From: Rhizophlyctis rosea
Taxonomy: Eukaryota > Chytridiomycota > Chytridiomycetes > Rhizophlyctidales > Rhizophlyctidaceae
Direction of reading: 5' to 3'
Length of the DNA: 64,000 nt
Assembly: GCA_027596075.1 (NCBI GenBank)
Contig: JADGJC010000024.1
Coordinates: 174,917 to 238,916, forward strand
The position numbers were made by a program, and so were the translations under genes. This document shows, in pieces, positions 57,439-64,000 of the stretch (position 1 is the first letter of the stretch; every line of letters starts with the position of its first letter). The notes beneath the pieces were generated by a model. It was not told the DNA's origin. It was given only the letters and a program-made list of their open reading frames with translations, and ran no database searches.

Positions 57439-58029
57439 TCACAAAACATCCGCAGTCTTGACAACAGTCGCAAAGAAATCCCCCAACTCCGCCAAAACCA
57501 TCTCCCTAACACTCTCCCCACTGACCCCAACAAGATCCCGATCTCCAATCGCATCCTCCACCACCCCAACATCTAACCTCCTCTGATGCGCCTCCCTCGC
57601 AGTCGTACTAACACACACATGCGCCATATAACCAACAAGCAAAACTTTCTTTAACCCGGACCGCGCGACGAAGTCGCCCAATTCTGTTTCCGCAAACGAT
57701 CCGGGGAACCGTTTTGTAATGGTTACTTCGCGCTCGGGATTACTAGATGCGACTGGCTGGAGTTCCGTAAATTCCGCCGCTAGAGGTGTGCCCGGGGTGA
57801 ATACTGGGCTACTGGTTGCGGAAGCGTGTACGATGTGGGCGATGTAGCCGTTTGCGGCGCGGTAGGCGTCGAGGAGGGATTTGATGTTAGGGCGGGAGAC
57901 GGGGAGATTGGTGATTTTAAGCAGGCCGTCGGCGTACTCGTTCTGCGCATCGATGATGAGCAGGATGGAATCCGTTGGGGAAAACGTAGACGGGGGGATG
58001 TGGGCAATATCCGCGCGAAAGCTGGTCAT
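57439..58029 (-). CDS. Isochorismatase-family cysteine hydrolase
   Basis: An intronless 196-residue protein of the cysteine hydrolase superfamily (isochorismatases, nicotinamidases, carbamoylsarcosine amidases). The catalytic triad is visible: Asp27 (LLIIDAQNEY), Lys106 (ITKRFPGSF) and Cys139 (YMAHVCVSTTAREA). The cis-peptide region before Cys (GYMAHV) is standard. A longer frame starts at 58164, but its 45 extra residues are Thr/Ile-rich and unlike the family, so I place the start at 58029 (MTSFRAD). The substrate is not predictable; related fungal proteins are usually annotated only as isochorismatase-like. Coding strand runs C-rich to G-rich. Confidence 0.9.
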   Translation of the reverse strand: MTSFRADIAHIPPSTFSPTDSILLIIDAQNEYADGLLKITNLPVSRPNIKSLLDAYRAANGYIAHIVHASATSSPVFTPGTPLAAEFTELQPVASSNPEREVTITKRFPGSFAETELGDFVARSGLKKVLLVGYMAHVCVSTTAREAHQRRLDVGVVEDAIGDRDLVGVSGESVREMVLAELGDFFATVVKTADVL

Positions 58030-59047
58030 GGTTGTGGTGATGGTTGTCGTGATTGGAGAGTATGGTTGGATGAATTTCAGGATCTTGGGTGGTATTGCTG
58101 GTGTGAAGTCGTCGATGAAAGCGTGGAGCGGATGCGAGCTATTTATCATTTCTACCTTGCACATTTGTTCTTACCCTGGTGGACCGTGGAAAGCAGCTGA
58201 CAAACATGCCGTACAACTTCAAGACTTCAAGGCGTTGCCAGGCGTTGCACAAGCGAAAGATGTGCAATTCGCTGACTAAATATTGCGCAGCATGGTCCTG
58301 ATAGCAATTTCATACTTCACATCGTGAACTTCAGTCATCACCGAACTGACCAACAATCAGGCTGCTGCAACGGGCATGTGTAATTTGCAGAACGCTTGGA
58401 GGAAATCGTTTCAAATGTCCCTGCTTTCATTCGATGCAGAAATCATCATTTAACGATATTGAATCAACCATGATTCTGTCTCCATATATGGAGTTGAGAA
58501 ACAGATTAGGATACATACTATACATACCACCACCCAAATCAATGCGATTGTAGTGGCTATCAATATGATGAATATGCTACCAATGTAAAAATGAAAAAGT
58601 CCTTTTTGGTGGACGTAAATGGTCATCTCCACCAATCAAAGGTGGGCTCAACTGCCTCGCCACCGCCCGTGCCCCCATCGTCCGCAGCGGTCAAACTGGA
58701 CGGCTCTTTCTAAACTTCTTCCTGCACACGTAACCAAACTCATCTCACATACGGTTCCCAATTTCGCACCACCACATAAAAGCAATATAACACCTGAAGG
58801 ACTCCTGAGAACACTAACATACCGTGCCTATCCTGGTAAGCTCACAAGCCGTCCACAGCAAAAGCTCGTGAAATGCTCCCTGTGCTGTCCAGCGAGCTCG
58901 CCTTGGGACGTCAAGAGGAAGTGGGCCATTCTCAGCTTCCTGCTCCTTAATGCCGCTGTAGTAGCTACAAACCCCTTGGAAGTTCGATCATAGAATTCTG
59001 ACTCAACAAACTTCTCTGCTCAGAAACACGAAGTATTTTCCAACGAA
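58030..59047. other. Intergenic region with an unconfirmed ORF
   Basis: A frame at 58619-58993 (plus, 124 codons) has a Pro/Arg-rich start and a hydrophobic end (WAILSFLLLNAAVVA) but no known motif. Possible but unsupported. The remainder is AT-rich with no feature. Confidence 0.35.
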
Positions 59048-59393
59048 ATGGACTCCGTTTTCAAATTCCTTGGCGGAACCAAACGACGAGCGTGAGTTGC
59101 CAGTTCCTTAAACAAATGCCCATTTCATTACCTCACCCTTCTCTTCACCAAACCACAGATGGACCGTCATCATCGGCGTAACACCCGTATGGCTCTATAC
59201 CAGTTACATGCTATACAATAGAGGTAAAGTTTCTCGCCGCCCTGAACGTCGTGAAATGGTGATCTATAACCGCAAAACCCCCAGTAATCCTGGGCAACGA
59301 ACCCCCGCCAAAACCTGTGCCTGGCACCAAGCTATCCGCTGTACATGGCCCGGACGTAACGTCACAGGCGGCTCAAAGCACGTAGTGCGCTGA
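59048..59393 (+). CDS. Very small single-span membrane protein
   Basis: Exons 59048-59091 and 59159-59393 (GTGAGT donor, CACAG acceptor, phase 2) give 92 residues. It starts MDSVFKFLGGTKRRAW, then one membrane helix (TVIIGVTPVWLYTSYMLY), then a basic segment with RPERREMVIYNRK. Single-span proteins with a short N-terminus and a basic tail after the helix are common among mitochondrial inner-membrane assembly factors (SMIM4/UQCC5-like or ATP synthase accessory subunits), but I cannot name the family. After residue 55 the sequence looks less constrained, so a further splice that shortens the tail is possible. Confidence 0.45.
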
Positions 59394-59745
59394 TGTCTGT
59401 TTCCCACTTCCATTATTTCACCACCTTGTACATAGTTGTATCGTAATCATACAATGCATATAGATTCCCTCCACACGAGTTGAGGTGCGCACGATGGTGA
59501 TGCCTGGATGGCTTGTCACCAGCTTGAATTACGGGAGCTCTCTAGTGCATATGCGGAAAGCGTCGTTGGGTCGGAGTACTCCATCGGCATTACGACGTAT
59601 ATGGAAATCAATCAAGCTATCTAGCATTTCACGCATCTACCTATGCCGCCCTATCCCTATGTCACGACCCACACTTCGGGTCTAAACATCAAGAATAACT
59701 TGCAACGCAATGTCCCAGTTCTCGCGGAAGCACCTATCTACTACT
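59394..59745. other. Intergenic region between convergent genes
   Basis: 3' flanks only; no feature seen. Confidence 0.5.
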
Positions 59746-60960
59746 TCAGACATGACGGAACCGAAGATAGATGACTGGAGACAGATGCGTAAGATTTCCT
59801 ACAACTTGGCATGTTAGCGGATTGTTCGCGGTTTTCAAGGTGCCAAGGTCTCCAAGCCAAACCTTTGCTTCTTCCGTGTTGCGGGTGGATTCCTGGTGGG
59901 ATGGCATGAGAAGTTTGATTCCCGCGTACATTTCATGACTTCCGCGTACCTCAACAGCAGAAATTGCGCGAATGATAACAGCACATGGAAACGTTTCGAG
60001 ACCCTCTTTGTCGTAAAAGCGGCGGAGCTGCCAAAAAATGGAGCCTGCTGCCTTCCTTTGAGATTCCCTTTGCTTCAAGACCTCCTCCGTCAATTTGGGA
60101 TATTGATATGTCACAGTATGCTTCAGAATTTCGTGCCGCGGGGTTTGTGCAGGGAGATATGGAAGTCGACGGACGTCGTCTTTGTTGAGGATAAGATTCA
60201 GGAGATTTGCCTTTTTTTCCTCCTCGAAGTGATGGAAGGGACCCCAACCCAGGTGTCTTCGCACGACGATCAAGCAGCGAATCCGGGCGGTTTCTTCTAG
60301 TTTGACGAGATATTTGGCAAAGTGTCCGAACCAGTCATTGTAACCGAAGGTGGGTGGCCAGCGACAGAGCACGTGGGCGTTCCCTAGGACGTACTCCAAA
60401 AAATCAAGATGCGTCCCCTCGGCTGCAAGCTCTTCAATGATGGACGCCATAACCGCATCAACCGCATTCCATGTACCCCAATTGTCTCCGTCGAAAGCGG
60501 CCTTTATGAGACGCAATCCCAGCATCCACCTCGCCTTCACGGCAGACCCAAAGCTGTCTATCAATTCTGTCGGAAGCCGTGCCCACTGCCGGCCAGACGA
60601 AGCACTCACGAAAACGTCCGTGCACAGCCCCAGCATCAACCCGTCCCGCCTACGAATCGCCTCCTCAGTCCAACACTTCAAGTTGCTCGTCGACTTTGGA
60701 GAAAATACTTCGTCCAACCGCTCGTCAGGAATTCTGTAGGAACTAACTAAAGCAAGGGCGAAGTCGTCACCACCACATTCGCACATGGTGATGAACATTG
60801 TGTGTCGTTGACGGAGGAGCCAGACGATGTCGAGGGAGAAGGCGGCGAAGCGTGCTGTTTTACGCCAAGCCTTGCAGTCGGTAGTTGGCAGGTAGAGTGC
60901 GAATTCTTTGACAATTTCGGTGGGTATGCGGGACATGTGTGGATTGGCGTCGGGAGCCAT
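59746..60960 (-). CDS. F-box-like protein, single exon, unknown substrate
   Basis: A 404-residue intronless frame. The N-terminus (SRIPTEIVKEFALYLPTTDCKAWRKTARFAAFS) has the layout of a degenerate F-box: Pro after the first basic residue, hydrophobic helix, Asp-Cys turn, second helix. The rest is helical with Trp- and Leu-rich blocks (AVDAVMASIIEELAAEGTHLDFLEYVLG, FGHFAKYLVKLEETARIRCLIVVRR) that may be very divergent ankyrin-like repeats, resembling the frameshifted gene at 23.5 kb. It is divergent from another F-box gene at 61336, 375 bp away. F-box proteins recruit substrates to SCF ubiquitin ligases; the F-box call is moderate. Confidence 0.6.
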   Translation of the reverse strand: MAPDANPHMSRIPTEIVKEFALYLPTTDCKAWRKTARFAAFSLDIVWLLRQRHTMFITMCECGGDDFALALVSSYRIPDERLDEVFSPKSTSNLKCWTEEAIRRRDGLMLGLCTDVFVSASSGRQWARLPTELIDSFGSAVKARWMLGLRLIKAAFDGDNWGTWNAVDAVMASIIEELAAEGTHLDFLEYVLGNAHVLCRWPPTFGYNDWFGHFAKYLVKLEETARIRCLIVVRRHLGWGPFHHFEEEKKANLLNLILNKDDVRRLPYLPAQTPRHEILKHTVTYQYPKLTEEVLKQRESQRKAAGSIFWQLRRFYDKEGLETFPCAVIIRAISAVEVRGSHEMYAGIKLLMPSHQESTRNTEEAKVWLGDLGTLKTANNPLTCQVVGNLTHLSPVIYLRFRHV

Positions 60961-61335
60961 TCTGAAATATCACACGAGAAACCAGAGAAGGAGAACGCGG
61001 GCGACGTGGGGTTTTGTGCGTTATTTGTTTGAGGGACGGCGTTTGGTGAAAAAATGCAGTGCAAGGCAAGGGGATCGGATCTCTGATGGAAGCGTGGGAA
61101 CTTGCTGTTTGCAAAATGAAGATGAGGAAAGTTGGGAGGCCTGGAGGGTGGAAGGTGGGGCTAGCTTGGATAGCCTGAACCAGATAACCGAGCTATGCAG
61201 CTAACTATCCATTTGCCCAAATTCTGGTTGATCATGTCCAAGTCAGTCCCAGCCGTCTTCTCCCCCCAGTCTTTCCCACGATCTCACCAAACATTCCCAT
61301 TATATTTTATTCGCCGCAACAACGGTGAAGTCAAC
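60961..61335. promoter_or_regulatory. Divergent promoter region of two F-box-type genes
   Basis: 375 bases between two divergent starts. An alternative upstream Met for the plus-strand gene lies at 61195. No clear motif. Confidence 0.35.
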
Positions 61336-62574
61336 ATGCCACAACTTCACTTAGGCACCCTCTCCGACATTCTCCTCGACATCTTCCCTTACCTCGCCGT
61401 TCCCGACCTCGTCCGCTGCGAACGCGTCTGCAAACAGTGGTCCCAACTCATCGTTACCAACACCCCCAAAATCTGGAAGCCAAGACTCGTCGAAGCGTTT
61501 CCGGAGGGATGTTTGCCGGTGCTTTACGGTAGCGAAAGCTGGCGTGATGTGGTAGTGCTCTGGTGGTCTTGGAACAGGCCGTGGACGGCGGAGGCCGGTC
61601 CGGATGGGATGGTGGAGGAGATTCGGGCTGGTGGAACAATTCGTAGAAGTAGTGACGGAGTAGTGAGAGATCTTACCGCATGCCTGCGGCCCGAAGACTG
61701 GCCAAACCCTGTTCGAGCGGAAGGACATATCATCACTTCGTCTCCGAACAATGCCCAGATAGATCGCATATTTGAAGAAACCAGGCGAACCGCACGAACC
61801 ATTTCGAACGTAAAGAGTGACGTGACGAGCACCCGCCCTACTACCATTGCGCGTAACATACCCGAACCTACCGATGGCTACGTGTCCGTAATTGAAGATT
61901 GGGCAACTGGCAAATCTCTCGCACTACTGCCAAACCACCCTTTCAGACTCTGCGGACCAAACCTCCTCTGGTACGACCGGCGCGGATATATGCACCCCGA
62001 ACGATACACCCTTTTTTCCCTCGACAAAAAGTTCGAAGAAGTCAAGATAATCCTCAATAACCTTGAAGGCGAAGGGCTTTACATTGACTTCAACGAAACC
62101 GTCGTCGTTTACATCCGGCGCGATCAGCATCCCGATCCCAACGACTACCAATACGACCTCGTTCTCGTCCGGTTGGCTGATGCGAAGACATTAGCCACAT
62201 ATCGCATCCCTGCAACGTCCGTTCAGCGTTCTAGATTCGACTCCTGGCGGATTCATATCACGCGGCTCAACGTTTTCGTGATGTGGAGGAAATACGGGGA
62301 GTATACGGTGTTCGACTTCAACCTGAAACCGCTGTACGAGCTTGGTGGGACTTCCGACTATTATGGATCTTTCACACCAGCATTCGTTAGTGATTGGATG
62401 CTCATCTTAGATACGTACCGTCATCCGGATCCTGAAGATGAGGATGACAACAAGGAGTTCATCATGGTGGCAGACCCGAGAACTAGAAGTTGTCAGGTCT
62501 TTTGTACAGAGGGAGCTGGGTCTGGGCCGGGTGCGGGGGGGTTATTTCTGTGCGACAATCGAGTACCCCATTGA
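61336..62574 (+). CDS. F-box protein
   Basis: An intronless 412-residue protein with a textbook F-box at residues 6-45: LSDILLDIFPYLAVPDLVRCERVCKQWSQLI followed by TPKIWK. The rest is beta-rich with repeated aromatic/Asp strands (GYVSVIEDWATGKSLALL, YTLFSLDKKFEEVKIIL, YQYDLVLVRLADAKTL, EYTVFDFNLKPLYELGG, EFIMVADPRTRSCQVF), suggesting a degenerate beta-propeller for substrate binding. It should pair with Skp1 in an SCF ligase. I prefer the start at 61336, which is directly followed by the F-box; an upstream in-frame Met at 61195 would add 47 unlikely residues. Substrate unknown. Confidence 0.85.
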   Translation: MPQLHLGTLSDILLDIFPYLAVPDLVRCERVCKQWSQLIVTNTPKIWKPRLVEAFPEGCLPVLYGSESWRDVVVLWWSWNRPWTAEAGPDGMVEEIRAGGTIRRSSDGVVRDLTACLRPEDWPNPVRAEGHIITSSPNNAQIDRIFEETRRTARTISNVKSDVTSTRPTTIARNIPEPTDGYVSVIEDWATGKSLALLPNHPFRLCGPNLLWYDRRGYMHPERYTLFSLDKKFEEVKIILNNLEGEGLYIDFNETVVVYIRRDQHPDPNDYQYDLVLVRLADAKTLATYRIPATSVQRSRFDSWRIHITRLNVFVMWRKYGEYTVFDFNLKPLYELGGTSDYYGSFTPAFVSDWMLILDTYRHPDPEDEDDNKEFIMVADPRTRSCQVFCTEGAGSGPGAGGLFLCDNRVPH

Positions 62575-63627
62575 TGAGGAGGGGAAGAGGACGGGGCGAG
62601 GTGGGCGAACTGGCATGTACTGGAGGTGCTTAGTGTAGTGATCCAGAAGGGACGAATTTGATTCACGGTAGTTAACACGTTCCAATATACAAAAAGTGCT
62701 CATGATCTGCCAAGTTCGCGTTCATTCTGAAATAAGGTCTAGAGTGAAGTTGTTTCCTTTAAAGTGAGGTTTGTTTATTTACCATTGGGCCGTTGGCTTG
62801 CCTTCGCGTCTTGGAAATTGAGGTCTTGCTCTTTCTGCAATGCATCCGACATTGTGGAACTTTCTATGCCTTATGTTCCAGATCGAACGTGCGGACCATA
62901 TCCATCAACTCGAACATGCAACCAGGTCCTATTTCATGCCCAAGAATAAAGTTTGATTCATTACAGTTCAGTACATACAACTCATGATCCCACCGCTCTT
63001 TACGCATCAACATCCATACCGCAAGGATCCCAGTGATTCATCCGCATCTGCCCATCTTTCTATATAAGCCGTTCGATCTGCTTTGAACCCAGACCGTTGC
63101 GGCAAGTTCAGGTCCGCAGTCGTTCCTCCTCTTCCTCCTTTCGCGCCTCCTCAGTTTCTTCTTCCAAATCGGATTCATACCATGCTTGCACATATGCGTC
63201 TTAAAATTCCATGACTCCTCTTCCCAAACTTCCCAACCAATAACAATGCCCCTTCCCACATCTGAAATGATTGAGACTTGGGACCCCACTGATGCCTGGA
63301 TCCTATGAAAATGCGCCACCAACCAATGCAATCATATACCATTAGGGTGTCACGCGTGCTAATTGAAATGATATGATGAAAATGGGAGCGTGGGAAATTC
63401 TGTGGAAAAGGCCGCAGACAACTGTGACTCACACACATCAGGCAGAAAGCACTCCCTGTTAGTGAATACCCCGTGGGAATGGGAAAACAACATATTACCC
63501 TCGGTCGCTGTAAATCTCTTCATCCTCATCCGCACTTTTCCACTATTGGTCTTTGTCACGCCTTTAGCTTCGTACTCGATACCCTTCAGATACAGATTCG
63601 CTCAAGTCACTTCTGAACATTCCAAAG
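62575..63627. other. Intergenic region without a supported gene
   Basis: Short overlapping frames on both strands only (for example 63038-63331 minus). No domain or splice evidence. Confidence 0.45.
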
Positions 63628-64000
63628 ATGTTGCCTGATCACTTCAACGCTTTGGACGGTCAAACGTCATCCTCCGCCTCGCCAACTGGTTCGTACGATG
63701 ACTTCGATCTGTTTCCAGATTTGGAAATTGAGACGCTAACTTTGGTATGGAACTTTCAGTACCCGCGGACGACATCCCAATTGGTTTCATCGAACGGACT
63801 CTGATTCGCGAAGAGCCGTACGAGTACAAAAAGAAGAAGGGGCCATCGGAGTTCAAGAACGAGTGGCGGGTAAGCAGTGTTGCGCTCGGACGTAGAGATC
63901 ACCACCAGACAATGGCCACTAACATATACCAATTGCGACCTTGCGTAATCTCGTTGGCAGTACTCCATCTCGAACTTTGGTCACTCCCCCGTCGCGCACG
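63628..64000 (+). CDS. Hypothetical protein, 5' part only (runs off the right edge)
   Basis: ATG 63628 opens exon 63628-63688, followed by exon 63760-63869 (branch CGCTAAC, acceptor TTTCAG) and exon 63961 to the end, all junctions in frame. The readable protein is about 70 residues: a Ser-rich start, then IPIGFIERTLIREEPYEYKKKKGPSEF, EWRYSISNFG. The conserved look of the second exon suggests a real domain begins here, but I do not recognise it. Confidence 0.5.

Noticed and set aside
58030..58164. N-terminal extension of the isochorismatase-like protein
   Set aside because: The extra residues are unlike the family, and the downstream Met fits the normal domain start.

Overview
The window is nuclear DNA from a fungus, most likely a zoosporic (flagellated, chytrid-type) one. 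Fungal markers are a velvet-domain regulator, a GT34 glycosyltransferase, a Prm10/ThrE-type membrane protein, Fzo1-type mitofusin and F-box genes. Zoospore markers are three genes that resemble axoneme or basal-body proteins: a WDR97/WDR87-like WD40 protein, a BBOF1/DUF4515-like coiled coil, and a repeat protein resembling microtubule inner proteins. Genes are closely spaced on both strands. Introns are mostly 50-100 nt, with GTRNGT donors and CTRAC branch sites. Two 10-N assembly gaps lie at 6370-6379 and 27381-27390. I saw no rRNA, CRISPR array, phage or recognisable transposase.

Layout, left to right. 1-4 kb: the 5' part of a nicotianamine synthase gene (running off the left edge), a small unknown gene, and a ThrE/DUF1212 membrane protein. 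5-8 kb: a very long Arg/Asp/Asn-rich protein interrupted by a gap. 9.2-13.6 kb: gamma-tubulin complex protein GCP3/Spc98 in about 18 exons. 14-16 kb: an atypical Rab-like GTPase and a tiny membrane protein. 17-20 kb: a secreted unknown and a copper transporter with a four-module Cys/Met ectodomain. 20.7-23.1 kb: malonyl-CoA decarboxylase. 23.5-26.3 kb: an F-box/ankyrin gene with three frameshifts. 26.7-27.3 kb: a Pro-rich protein. 30-32 kb: velvet factor. 32.6-33.3 kb: an unknown basic-tailed protein. 33.4-37.6 kb: a divergent pair of flagellar-type genes sharing a 278-bp promoter. 37.9 kb: tRNA-Gln(UUG). 38.6-43.4 kb: Ctf4/WDHD1. 44.1-50.7 kb: WDR97-like gene. 52.8-53.7 kb: GT34 glycosyltransferase. 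54.3-56.9 kb: mitofusin Fzo1. 57.4-58.0 kb: isochorismatase-fold hydrolase. 59 kb: a tiny membrane protein. 59.7-62.6 kb: a divergent F-box pair. 63.6 kb to the end: the start of an unknown gene.

Themes. Metal handling (nicotianamine synthase, Ctr copper transporter with possible copper-response elements) and microtubule/flagellum biology (GCP3, the axonemal-type genes, possibly the GTPase) recur, but there is no operon-like organisation. One window-wide pattern is striking: on the coding strand, exons start C-rich and end G/T-rich, whichever strand the gene is on. The most interesting single proteins are the repeat-ectodomain Ctr transporter, the axonemal repeat protein, and the GTPase lacking the switch II aspartate.

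All gene models were spliced by eye. Where exon lengths sum to a clean frame I give the exons; otherwise I say the model is approximate.
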